Source: JBPESN01 sp051710625
GTDB taxonomy: Bacteria > Pseudomonadota > Gammaproteobacteria > Enterobacterales > Enterobacteriaceae
DNA length: 64,000 nucleotides
NCBI RefSeq assembly: GCF_051710625.1
Contig: NZ_JBPESN010000001.1
Span: 61,064 to 125,063 of the forward strand
Direction of reading: 5' to 3'
The notes under the pieces are model-generated. The model ran no database searches. It was not told where the DNA came from and saw nothing but the letters and a program-made list of their open reading frames with translations. The position numbers and the translations under genes were made by a program. Within the stretch, counting starts at the first letter, position 1; the number at the start of each line of letters is the position of its first letter. Shown here in pieces: positions 19,871-28,743 of this stretch.

Positions 19871-20485
19871 CGTCAGCGGGATAAAAACTTTCAATGTGCT
19901 GCTCGTTGGCGCGCTGTTGTCCCTCTCCTGGTGGCACGGCTACACGCAAGGCAGCACTCGGGCAACGCAGCGGAGCGAAGCAACCCTCCATCAGCTGCGT
20001 GAGACATTTGCAGCGCAAGAAAAGCAACGCGCCGAACAGGCAGCGCAAAGCCTGCACGCCCTGCAACAGCGTTTTGAGCGCCAGGTTGCAGTTGCCTATA
20101 CGAGCAAGTGGAATTACCTGGCGCGCGGTGCACGAATAAACGCCGAAAACCGTCAACTTAAGAGGCAGATAGATGATGTTACCCACGGCTTTCTGGATGA
20201 AAAGGTCAGCCTCATGCTGTGTCCTGCGTGTTTACTCGTGGCTTCATGCAGCACTACAACGTTGCCCTCATCGTGCCTGACGCCAACGATCCAGGCGCCC
20301 CCGCCACTCCCGTAGGCGCTGGAAAAACGCCCCAACCCCCTGCGTCCGCTGATGAGCCGCTCCGCCCCAGTCCGGTCACCCAGCGCGATATCCTCGCCAA
20401 TATCACCGACAACGGACAGCAATGTTGTGTCCGGCGGGCGCAAGTAAATGGCTTACTGAATTACATCGAAGGATTACAACCATGA
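19863..20485 (+). pseudogene. Rz-type spanin (i-spanin), frameshifted into the Rz1 frame
   Basis: The start (GTG 19863, overlapping the lysozyme stop) leads to a single membrane span (VLLVGALLSLSWWHGYTQG) and a long periplasmic coiled coil rich in Gln and Arg (EATLHQLRETFAAQEKQRAE). A frameshift near 20200-20210 carries the reading into the embedded Rz1 frame. The true Rz C-terminus is found in the third frame (VFTRGFMQHYNVAL, then QRDILANITDNGQQCCVRRA) and ends at 20485. Spanins fuse inner and outer membranes in the last step of lysis. Confidence 0.8.
20214..20315 (+). CDS. Rz1-type outer-membrane lipoprotein (o-spanin), embedded
   Basis: A short out-of-frame gene inside Rz. ATG 20214 gives MLCPACLLVASCSTTTLPSS, with lipobox LVAS-C, followed by a Pro-rich tail ending APPPLP. 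Length (33 residues) and position match Rz1 of many phages. It would be lipidated and pair with Rz. Its own frame is intact although Rz is broken. Confidence 0.6.
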   Translation: MLCPACLLVASCSTTTLPSSCLTPTIQAPPPLP

Positions 20486-20811
20486 CATTGCAAGTCAATT
20501 TTTGGGTGCTGGTCAGCTATTTGTTTGGGCTGGTCGGTTTTCTTGGTGGCCTCGCCCGCTGGTTTATCCGTGAGACCGAAAAGCGTCAGGCGGAGCGGTT
20601 TGCGTCACTGGAGCGATTAATGCGCGATGCCGCTGATAAGGGGCCGCGCCTTGAGCGAGAGGTACTGAAATTCAAGGTCGAGGTGCCGGAGCGTTACGTC
20701 CGGCGCAACGAATTTATTCATTATCAGCAGGTGGTGGAGTCCCGGCTTGACGCGATTTACCAGAAGCTGGAAAACATTCAATTGCGTCAGGCGACAGGAG
20801 GAAACGTATGA
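20482..20811 (+). CDS. DUF2730 phage protein
   Basis: ATG 20482 overlaps the Rz stop and has GAAGGA upstream. One N-terminal membrane span (FWVLVSYLFGLVGFLGGLAR) is followed by a charged helix (RETEKRQAERFASLERLMRD) and ends QLRQATGGNV, 109 residues in all. DUF2730 proteins sit between lysis genes and terminase in Mu-like phages; the function is unknown. The frame is intact and overlaps the next gene by four bases (ATGA). Confidence 0.75.
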   Translation: MTLQVNFWVLVSYLFGLVGFLGGLARWFIRETEKRQAERFASLERLMRDAADKGPRLEREVLKFKVEVPERYVRRNEFIHYQQVVESRLDAIYQKLENIQLRQATGGNV

Positions 20812-21119
20812 TAGATACCGAGCAGGAGCGCCGGGAAGGGCTGCGTTGGGTGTTACTACAGGTGGTCAACAAGGCAAGGCCCTATCCGGTTAATGACCGG
20901 CTGCTGTTTGATGTCGGGCATTCACTCTACCCCGATTTAACCTTAATGGAGCTGCAAAAAGAGTTGCTGTTTTTAGAAGGCCTGCGGCTGGTCCGTCTGA
21001 CCCGCCCGCCCGCTTGTGCCTGGAGCGCCACGCTGACGCCGCAAGGAGTGAACCAGATGGAATACGTCACCGACGATATCCCCGGCCTTTCCCGTCCAGC
21101 GAAGTACTGGAGGGAGTGA
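20808..21119 (+). CDS. Mu gp26-like phage protein, 103 residues
   Basis: Starts MIDTEQERREGLRWVLLQVV. It has a winged-helix look (YPDLTLMELQKELLFLEGLR, then LVRLTRPPACAWSATLTPQG). Matches the small protein found between DUF2730 and DUF3486 in Mu-like phages (VpaChn25_0724 type). Intact, with good spacing to both neighbours. Function unknown; a role near DNA packaging is inferred from position. Confidence 0.65.
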   Translation: MIDTEQERREGLRWVLLQVVNKARPYPVNDRLLFDVGHSLYPDLTLMELQKELLFLEGLRLVRLTRPPACAWSATLTPQGVNQMEYVTDDIPGLSRPAKYWRE

Positions 21120-21121
21120 CG

Positions 21122-21706
21122 ATGGTACCGCGTAGTCATATCGAGGTATTGCCGCTATCGGTACGTGAATGGCTCGACCGGGCGCTGACGGAGCGCAATT
21201 TCAGTGGCTACCGAGAGCTGGAGACGCTGCTGCGTGATAAAGAGTGTAGAATCGGTCGGGCGCAGATTTCCCGCTACGGCCAGAAGGTGCAACGCCGCTT
21301 TGCCGCTATCCGTGAAGCCACCGAGATGGCGCGCGTCATTACCGAAGAAGCGGAAGACGATCAGGACAAGCGCTCGGAGGCGATTATCGCCACCATCCAG
21401 GCCGATATCCTGACGGCGCTTATCGACGTGCGTGAGGCCAGTGATGAAGAGATGGAGCACGCAGAGCGCGCGTCGCTGTTAGTCAAAGTGGGTAAAAGCA
21501 TTGCCACCCTGAGCCGCTCGTCGGTCAGTTTCAAACGCTATCAGGCAGAGGTGCGCAAGAAAATTGCCGCCCAGCTGGATGCGCTGGAGCAGGAAGTCAA
21601 AAACAACGACGGCCACGTCAGCAGATTTACGGAATCATCAAATGAGCGCGGCCCTACCGCTTTACCTTTACCAACAGCGCTGGTTCCTCGACCGGTCGCG
21701 CTTTAA
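21122..21706 (+). pseudogene. DUF3486 protein (Mu gp27-like, probable small terminase), C-terminal frameshift
   Basis: ATG 21122 is preceded by GGAGGG. A helix-turn-helix region (GYRELETLLRDKECRIGRAQ, ISRYGQKVQRRFAAIREATE) and a long helical part (YQAEVRKKIAAQLDALEQEV) fit DUF3486. The normal end, QQIYGIIK followed by TGA at the terminase start, is in another frame. The present frame instead runs on for about 30 odd residues into the terminase gene, so a small indel near 21605 is likely. Most of the protein is intact and might still fold. Confidence 0.7.
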
Positions 21707-22946
21707 GAACGGCCAGTTTGCCCGTCAGACCGGCAAAACCTTTACCACCACGCTGGAGCTGGTTGATGACTGCTTTGAGACCGAGGACCGGGGCGGTCGC
21801 ACCCGCCGGGTCATTCTCTCGCGCGGTGAACGCCAGGCCAAAGAGGCGATGGAAGAAGGGGCAAAAAGCATTGTCAGGCGCACGGTCTGGCCATCCGTGA
21901 AATCGAAGGCTGCGTGAAAGGGTCGGGCAGCAAGCGTTACATGATGTTAGAGGCGGTGCTGCCCGGCGGCTCGCGCATTACCGCACTCCCTGCGAACCCG
22001 GATACGGCGCGTGGCTTTGCCGCCAATGTGTTTCTCGATGCGTTTGCCTTTCATGCCGACAGCCGCAAAATCTGGACGGCGCTATTTCCGGTGATATCGA
22101 ACGGCTACACGCTGCGCGTTACCTCCACCCCGAACGGCAAAGGCAACAAATTTTATGAACTGATGACCTTAGATATTGTCTGGTCACGCCATGTGGTAGA
22201 TATCTATCAGGCGGTGCGTGAAGGGCTGCCGCGCGATATTGCCGAAATGCGTGCCGCCCTGAACGATGATGACGCCTGGCGCAGGAGTTTGAACTCAAAT
22301 GGCTCGACGAAGCCGCCACCTGGCTCTCCTATGCGCTGATTGATGGCGTAAAGCATGACCTGGCGGCCATTCCTGAGCATTATGCCTAGGGTCTCTGTTT
22401 TGTCGGGGTTGATATCGCCACCCGCCATGACCTGTTTGTGATTTAAGTGATTGAGCAGGTGGGCGATGTGTACTGGACTCGTGACATCATTACCCGCAAA
22501 CGGGCCACCTTTGCCGAGCAGGACGCGCTGCTTGATGAGGTCTTTTTTCGCTACCGGGTACTGAGTTGCTGTATTGACCAGACCGGCATGGGCGAAAAGC
22601 CGGTGGAAGATGCCAAACGCCGTCATGGTACCTATCGCGTTGAGGGGGTACCCTTGCCGCCGGCAATAAACTCACGCTGGCCACGCGCGGCAAGGAAATC
22701 TTTGAAGACCGCCGGTTGCGTATTCCGCAAGGTGACAAGGATTTACGGGTTGACCCGCACAAGTTAACGCGCGTGACCGGCCCGACCGGTGCCCCGCGCT
22801 TTGTGGCCGACAGTGATGCCAGTGGACATACTAACCGCACCTGGGCCTGTTTTCTGGCGCTCAATGCCGCAGACAGCCCGACCGGGCAGGGAGGCGTTTA
22901 CTCCCGCAGACCGCGGCAGGCTAACCAATTACTGGAAAGCTATTAA
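21642..22946 (+). pseudogene. Large terminase subunit (Mu gp28-like), multiple lesions
   Basis: Begins MSAALPLYLYQQRWFLDRSR, with Walker A-like ARQTGKTFTTTLELVDDC, then RRVILSRGERQAKEAMEEGA. A frameshift near 21905, another near 22280, and stops after EHYA and after DLFVI break it. Recognisable later parts are ALPANPDTARGFAANVFLDA (Walker B region), RVTSTPNGKGNKFYELM, the nuclease segment FRYRVLSCCIDQTGMGEKP, and the C-terminus HTNRTWACFLALNAA. The protein would pump phage DNA into heads. The stop overlaps the portal gene start (TAATG). Confidence 0.85.
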
Positions 22947-24431
22947 TGGCACACGGACTCTATATTATACCGACCGAATTTGTCATTTTCGCCGACCCGC
23001 GTCGGCCACTGATGCCACCCTTGCCACGCGCGAGCGCAGCCCGGCAGCATTCTGGGGTTTACCCAGTGGCTGCCTAACCCGGACATGATTCTTAAATCCC
23101 TGCGCCGCGATATCAGCGTCTACCGTAAACTGCGAGCTGAACCGCTGGTCGGCAGCAGCATTCGCCGCCGTAAATCAGCGGTCAAAACGCTGGAGCGTGG
23201 CCTGACGCCACGCCATGCCGACCAGGCGGTGGTGGATTTTCTCCGTGAGGTAATGGAAGGCTGGGATATCGACCGTATCATTGGCAAGCTGCTGGACGCG
23301 GCCTTCTTTGGCTGCCAGCCCGCCGAATTGACCTGGGTCAAACGTCACGACCGCCTGCTGGTCAGTGATATTGTCGGCAAACCGCCGGAGTGGTTCAGCG
23401 TTGATAACGGCAACCAGCTGTGCTTTTGTGCCAGACAGGCCGGTCTGGCCGGTGAACTATTACCCCCGCGCAAGTTTGTGGTGGCCACGCAAGACGCCAT
23501 TTTTGATAACCCTTATGGCTTTCCTGACCTGTCGATGTGCTTCTGGCCGGTGGCGTTTAAAAAAGGCGGCTGGCGTTTCTGGATGCGCTTTACCGAGAAG
23601 TACGGCAGCCCCTGGCTGGTTGGTAAACACTCGCGCGGCACCGCCGATGCGGAAATCGACCTGCTGCTCGACTCACTCGACAAGATGGTGGAGGACGCGG
23701 TGGCGGTTATTCCCAATGATTCCACGGTGGAAATCATTGAATCGGCGGGCAAGGGCGTATCCAGCGACATCTATCGCCATCTGATTGCGCTGGCGCGCTC
23801 TGAAATCGTTATTGCCCTGCTGTGTCAAAAGCAGACCACTTAAGCGGATACCACGCACGCCTCAGCGCCGGCCGGACTGGAAGTCGCCGCTGATGTCCGC
23901 GATGGCGATGCAGCAATGGTGATGAGTGCCATCAATCAGGTCTTGCGGTTTATGGTGGAGCTTAACTTCGGTGAAGTGCCAATGCCCCTATGGGAGCTAT
24001 GGGCGCAAGAGACCATTGACGATACCCAGGCCAAACGCGATTTGAGCCTGTCGCAGGCCGCGACGCTGTTTACACCGCAATACTTTATGCGTGAGCACAA
24101 CCTGCAGCCGGGCGACCTGCGCGAGTCAGCGGTCATGGCGCCCCTGACGAACGCGGTCTTTGCCGAAACGCAATCCGAAGAAGCCGGGCTGGCAGAGGAT
24201 GAACTGGAGCACGCGCTGGAGAGTTTGATAACACGCGGGCAACTGGATAAGGCCATGCAGCCGATACTGCTGCCGCTGCTTGACGCCGTCGAGCAAGGCC
24301 AATCTCCCGAGGCGTTAATGGGCATGCTGGCAGAAATGTATCCGCGCATGGCGGCTGATCGTCCACAAGCGCACCTGGCGCAGATTTTATCTGTGGCGAA
24401 AATCGCCGGGAGGTTCAGTGCTCACTCGTAA
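22946..24431 (+). pseudogene. Portal protein, DUF935 (Mu gp29-like), broken
   Basis: The first 45 codons (MAHGLYIIPTEFVIF) are frameshifted relative to the main part starting near 23085 (MILKSLRRDISVYRKLRAEP). The body carries DUF935 landmarks: WDIDRIIGKLLDAAFFGCQP, EWFSVDNGNQLCF, FWMRFTEKYGSPWLVGKHSR and SDIYRHLIALARSEIVIALL. TAA at 23841-23843 and a shift lead into the C-terminal half (FMVELNFGEVPMPLWELWAQ, EDELEHALESLITRGQLDKA). The portal is the DNA gateway of the head. Confidence 0.85.
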
Positions 24432-25245
24432 CGACATTGCCGTCTGTTTTGGCCTGCCGCCTGCACGCGCCATTGCCTACCTTAACACCAAGGGCTATTG
24501 CATCACCTGGGACTGGGAGGCGATGTGGCAGGAAGCACATGCACAAGCCTTTACCGTGGCGAAAGTGATGCGCCTCGATATTCTGGAAGATATCCGCCAA
24601 GCACTGGAAAATGCCCTGGCGGAAGGCAAGACCCTGCAGTGGTTTAAAAAGGAACTGACGCCGGTGCTACAGGCTAGGGGATGGCGGGGAAAAACCGATA
24701 CCACAGACCCCGTCACCGGCGAGCCGCTCACCCTCTAGCAGGGCAGTGCGTGGCGACTGGAGACGATTACCGCACGAATTTTCCATGCTCTACAGCGCCG
24801 GACGCTGGGCCGAACGGCAGGCCTATATCGATGATCGGCCTTACTGGATGTACGTGGCTATCCGCGATAATAGCACGCGCAAAAGCCATCTGGCGCTGCA
24901 TGGTTTAGTTTTTCCGGCGGATGATCCGTTCTGGCAGACTTTCTATCCCCCTAACGGCTGGCGCTGTCGCTGCAGCGTAATTGCACTGACCGCCGACGAG
25001 ATTCGCCAGCGCGGGCTGGCGGTGGGTACGGCAACCGGTCGGCTGGAGACAGCGCTCAGATTGGTCTCTAAAAAACGGTGGAGATGAAGCCGGTGACCAC
25101 GCTTCATTTACCGTCCGGTAAAACCCTCAGCCCGGATGTCGGCTTTTCCTACACCCCTGGTCGTGCTTACGCCCCCTGACCTGGTAAGCTACGGTGGCCC
25201 GCCGCTGGCTAACCTGGCGTGGCGCGTCAACAGTTGCGAGGGTAA
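24418..25245 (+). pseudogene. Head morphogenesis protein F (Mu gp30-like), broken
   Basis: Starts MLTRNDIAVCFGLPPARAIA with 106 codons to a TAG at 24736. Homology continues across shifts as TRIFHALQRRTLGR, GPYWMYVAIRDNST and the hallmark RKSHLALHGLVFPADDPFWQ, FYPPNGWRCRCSV. A last shift near 25075 gives MKPVTTLHLPSGKTLSPDVG. The family (minor head protein, PF04233) helps build the phage head. The 5' end overlaps the portal frame by 14 bases. Confidence 0.8.
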
Positions 25246-25247
25246 TC

Positions 25248-25700
25248 ATGAGAGACCTGATGCACATTTAGATTGATGCCCGCGAACTGGCAAAGGCGCT
25301 ACGCGACCTGAGCCTCGGCGAGCAGGATATGACGCCGCTAATGCGCGCCTTGGCAGAAACCCTCAAGACCGACACCGACCTGAACTTCGAGGATGAGGGG
25401 CATCCGGCCTGGCAACCCTCCGTGGCCGCCTTGGCGCGCAAAGGCATGACCACTGTCAGCCGGCGGCCAGCTACGCGGCAGTGTCACCACCGACTACAGT
25501 AGCCATCATGCGGCGCTTGGCAGCAACCTTGATTATGCGCGTATTCATCAACTGGGCGGCAAGGCCGGACGTTAACGCCGCGTCACCCTGCCCCGCGACC
25601 TTTTCTGCCTGTGGATGAACAGGGCGCGCTTCAGCCCGGTACCGAACAGAAATTGCTGGATTCGGTGCTGCGCTACCTGGAAAAGGCCACCCACCGCTAA
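25248..25700 (+). pseudogene. Virion morphogenesis protein G (Mu gpG-like), several stops
   Basis: ATG 25248 gives MRDLMHI then a TAG, followed in frame by IDARELAKALRDLSLGEQDM, TPLMRALAETLKTDTDLNFE and HPAWQPSVAALARKGMT. The middle is shifted and stopped. The end reads QPGTEQKLLDSVLRYLEKAT. This matches Mu gpG. It is the last late gene; protease, capsid and tail genes that should follow are absent, and the sequence turns into a second early module on the other strand within about 120 bases. Confidence 0.7.
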
Positions 25701-25821
25701 CGCCTTGTGGCGCGTTTTACGGCGTTCAGGCGGGTTAGTTTACCTAAATGACGGCCTTTATAAACCTTTCTAAAGGCTTTCCTGCGCCCTTTTTATCGCC
25801 TGCATTGACGCTCGTCGCCTT

Positions 25822-26128
25822 TTAACGGCATGATGTGGGTGGCGATAAAAGTCCGCAAGGCGCGCGCCACAACGTCGGGGCGCGCTTTACCGCCAAAAGC
25901 CTCGTGAGGTGCCTCATCACTCTGTTTTTAGCACCATTGCAGGCTCTCGTCCTCTGGCTCACCGTATTTGAGTGCGGCCTGATAATCGATACGCGCATAA
26001 AACGTCGGTCCAACCCGCCCCGTTGCTGGTTTAAACATCACCGCCGCCACCGACAATATCGGGCAACCGGCTTTTTTACCCAGCGTTCCGATATCGAGCA
26101 TCATATTATTCATGAGTCTGTTCATCAC
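25822..26128 (-). pseudogene. Phage 3'-5' exonuclease (RNase T/DEDD-type) remnant
   Basis: Reads MNRLMNNMMLDIGTLGKKAG, CPILSVAAVMFKPATGRVGP and FYARIDYQAALKYGEPEDES, the start of a DEDD-type exonuclease found in many prophages. The catalytic Glu of the DIETLG motif is Gly here. A TAA follows LQWC, and homology (KQSDEAPHEAFGGKARPDVV, RTFIATH) fades by about 25835, where the gene is cut. The cut marks the junction between the second early module and the late module. Confidence 0.75.
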
Positions 26129-26134
26129 TTGTCC

Positions 26135-26344
26135 TCAATGCTGTTTTTTATAGCGCATTACCGCCTGTTTCATTTGCTGGCGAATAGTGTCTGAATAAAT
26201 CATGTGTTGCCGGGCATCATAAAAACGCAGGCTGAAGGGCACCGGGACGAGGCGTGATTCCTGTACCAGACTGCGGTCATTAAGATAATAAAGACAGCGA
26301 TTGCCGTTATCCACATATTCACATTTAATCACGCGATATAACAT
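26135..26344 (-). CDS. Small phage early protein, 69 residues
   Basis: ATG 26344 is chosen because GGGAGGAC lies 7 bp upstream; a longer frame to 26425 lacks such a site. The sequence (MLYRVIKCEYVDNGNRCLYY, then PFSLRFYDARQHMIYSDTIR) is compact with a basic C-terminus (MKQAVMRYKKQH). Unknown family. It is intact and part of the second early module. Confidence 0.55.
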   Translation of the reverse strand: MLYRVIKCEYVDNGNRCLYYLNDRSLVQESRLVPVPFSLRFYDARQHMIYSDTIRQQMKQAVMRYKKQH

Positions 26345-26455
26345 ATTTATGTCCTCCCGGGTGGGTTGAGAAAAACAGGCATGACGTTTATTTGGCGCAA
26401 GCCACCACCGGCGGATTGATGCCATTCTAAAACAGAGTATTAATACATTATTTAT

Positions 26456-26647
26456 TCAGCATTTCGGTGTCAGCCACAGAATGTTTGCAAAATAAGGGGC
26501 TACATTAATTTTAACCTCCCTGCAAACGATTAAATCCATTGCCCTGTCCAGTGTTATTATTAATGTGCCTTCTTTTAAAATCCGATTAGGTTGATAAATA
26601 AAGTACGCGCCGACCGGATAGCATTGATTAAGCTGTTCTGCCTTCAT
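26456..26647 (-). CDS. Small phage early protein, 63 residues
   Basis: Starts MKAEQLNQCYPVGAYFIYQP and ends APYFANILWLTPKC. Mostly beta-strand composition. It follows the DUF3164 gene by 3 bases, so the two were probably co-translated. Family unknown. Confidence 0.5.
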   Translation of the reverse strand: MKAEQLNQCYPVGAYFIYQPNRILKEGTLIITLDRAMDLIVCREVKINVAPYFANILWLTPKC

Positions 26648-26650
26648 GAT

Positions 26651-27280
26651 TCATACCCCGGCGATATCCGGCGACAGCGGCCGATATTGCCCGGTCTCGT
26701 CGATGCGCTCATAAAGGCGGATATAGCTCTTGCTGCTGACCACCTGCACCGCTTCCGCCAGCGCATCCATCGCCCGCAAATAGCACGGGTCGGTAATATC
26801 ATGGCGACGCAGCTGCAGAATACGGGCCGAATTAATATCACCGTTCTTATCGGTGGAAAATGCTTGGTCAATAATGGCCAGCAGCTCCGGTCGCGCATTT
26901 TGCGTCCATTCCGCCATGCAATCATCAATTAACGCCTTGGCGGCCTGGATACGCTCATCAAAGGTAATGCGGTCTTGCAGCGCGCGAATGACCTTGTAGC
27001 GGCCATCAAAGGAATACAGCGGCACATTGCCTTTTCTGCCGCCACGCTTCACCCCGTATTGCTCAACCGACAGGGCAATCAATGCCTGGATATCGACAAA
27101 CGCGCGGTGTTTAAAATCTCTCAATGCCTCATGCAGCGGCCGGGTGCGTGCCACAATAGCTTTGACCAGGACGTCGCGCTCCTTATCAATGGGCTTTACC
27201 ATGGCGTCGGGTATCAGTGCGCCCTTGGCATCCTGCCAGTAACCGGCGGGCACCGTATTGTCATGTAAGTTAGTGGACAT
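26651..27280 (-). CDS. DUF3164 phage early protein, 209 residues
   Basis: ATG 27280 opens MSTNLHDNTVPAGYWQDAKG, typical of DUF3164, which usually begins with a short GYxxDAKGxLIP motif. The core continues KPIDKERDVLVKAIVARTRP, FVDIQALIALSVEQYGVKRG and FDGRYKVIRALQDRITFDER. The end ITDPCYLRAMDALAEAVQVV is also standard. The family is widespread in Mu-like early regions; its role is unknown. The frame is fully intact, which is notable inside a dead phage. The first module has Gam at the similar operon position. Confidence 0.8.
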   Translation of the reverse strand: MSTNLHDNTVPAGYWQDAKGALIPDAMVKPIDKERDVLVKAIVARTRPLHEALRDFKHRAFVDIQALIALSVEQYGVKRGGRKGNVPLYSFDGRYKVIRALQDRITFDERIQAAKALIDDCMAEWTQNARPELLAIIDQAFSTDKNGDINSARILQLRRHDITDPCYLRAMDALAEAVQVVSSKSYIRLYERIDETGQYRPLSPDIAGV

Positions 27281-27485
27281 GATGACCTCTCTTGTTAAAT
27301 GTATTGGCAATAGAGCCTTTATTGATAGCCTCGAAATCAGCCCGGCACAATAATACGGTGGCAAGTGCATCGTGAATAAATTGAGTTTCCTTCTTTTCAA
27401 TTTCACTGCCCGTACCGCTGGCATTAATATTTACATCAATGCCGATAGAGGTTTGCTGAACAATGATGTTAATTTCAATTGTCAT
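27270..27485 (-). CDS. Small phage early protein, about 71 residues
   Basis: Probable start ATG 27485 (MTIEINIIVQQTSIGIDVNI), with an alternative at 27530. The first half alternates hydrophobic and polar residues as in a beta-hairpin; the second half is helical (TQFIHDALATVLLCRADFEA). Its stop overlaps the DUF3164 start. Unknown family, intact. Confidence 0.5.
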   Translation of the reverse strand: MTIEINIIVQQTSIGIDVNINASGTGSEIEKKETQFIHDALATVLLCRADFEAINKGSIANTFNKRGHHVH

Positions 27486-27510
27486 GGTGACATCAATATA
27501 ATGATGCTGG

Positions 27511-27765
27511 TTAAATAGCCGCGCATCCATTTTTCATGAATACCCCTTGCTTAAAACCACTCCGTGCGTTTTTGCCAACGGGGATATAATCCGCCTGACC
27601 CTTTTTTAATAATTGCTCACAGAGCGTATGGTGTTCAATACGGATAACCGGCTTGCAGTCATGCAATATCACGCCTTTTACACTCGCGCTTTTTATCGTT
27701 AAATACTGTATAACGGCTTCTGCCTGCGTCATCGCGGCGATAAGATGATTGTTGGTTGATACCAT
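27511..27765 (-). CDS. Phage early protein, 84 residues
   Basis: Starts MVSTNNHLIAAMTQAEAVIQ. The central part VKGVILHDCKPVIRIEHHTL and LLKKGQADYIPVGKN resembles the 100-residue early protein at 12217-12519 of the first module. Both lie directly downstream of ATPase B. Function unknown. Intact frame. Confidence 0.5.
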   Translation of the reverse strand: MVSTNNHLIAAMTQAEAVIQYLTIKSASVKGVILHDCKPVIRIEHHTLCEQLLKKGQADYIPVGKNARSGFKQGVFMKNGCAAI

Positions 27766-27795
27766 CTTTATGATGGACTGACATACTTTTTTCCT

Positions 27796-28732
27796 TCAAT
27801 GAATCAGCATTTCTGCATAGCGGTCGATTAACGTCACGGACATCCCCTGATTGCCGATAGCGCTTGTCCAGGCCACCCCGCGCGCCAGTTTAAACAGGCG
27901 GCGATAATTGCCCCATGAATGTTTGCGAAAGGCGACGGCAATCTCGGGCGCAAGCGGCTCGCCCGATGCTTCACCGTTCAATAACAGACTGCCGAGAATG
28001 GCGCTGAAATCCTCGGTTTCGCTCTCTTTCCTCCGGGACGCCAGGTCTAACGCCATGCCCACCCGGCTATAGAGCTGGGCGTATTCCCCGCGTGAGCCTT
28101 TTAGATTAAGATTGAGCGGCAAACGCGGCATCCCCGCCAATACAATGGCCACCCCGGAACGGTCGTGAATGCGCCGCAAGACCTCAAGCGCCCTGTAGGG
28201 CAGCAGCTCAGCCTCATCAACCAGTACCAGCCAGTGCTTATCGCGCAGCCCCTGTACGCACTCTTCGACCAGATCATGGATATTGCCGGTTTTCCGCAGA
28301 CCCAACCGGGCGCACAGCGCCTGTAATAACACCTTGGCGGTAATAGCCGGGGTCGGCTTCAATCAGGATGACGTTTTTATCGCCGCTGTTGGCGCGCACA
28401 TACTCTTTCAGCATTATACTTTCCCCCATGCCGACCGGGTCGTATATCACACCGATATCGCCGAAGTCGTGCGGGGCACTAATCAGGCCGAGCGCCACCC
28501 TGGCCAAATGGGTCGGCACAAAATTCACCTTGATGTCCCGCCGGTGGGCGCGCTCTGTCTCACTGTCAAGAAAATCTCGCAGTGTGCCCTCGACGTTATC
28601 AATATTGCCGTTGTAAACCCCCTTTAAATATTATGAGATGGTCGCGCCACTTAATCCGGTTTTATCGGTCACCTTGCGCTGGGTGTAGCCTGACCGCGCC
28701 ATCAGCTGGAAAATACGTTCTCGCGTTGTCAT
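27796..28732 (-). pseudogene. Second Mu B-like ATPase, stop, frameshift and altered Walker A
   Basis: ATG 28732 opens a helix-turn-helix region (MTTRERIFQLMARSGYTQRK, TDKTGLSGATIS) followed by an in-frame TAA. Next come NFVPTHLARVALGLISAPHD and a P-loop reading DPVGMGES, in which the essential Lys is Glu. A frameshift near 28365 separates this from the rest: LLQALCARLGLRKTGNIHDL, Walker B HWLVLVDEAELLPYRALEVL, and SWGNYRRLFKLARGVAW. Even without the frameshift the Lys-to-Glu change would abolish ATP binding, so this copy has been dead for some time. Confidence 0.85.
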
Positions 28733-28743
28733 ACAATATAGCC

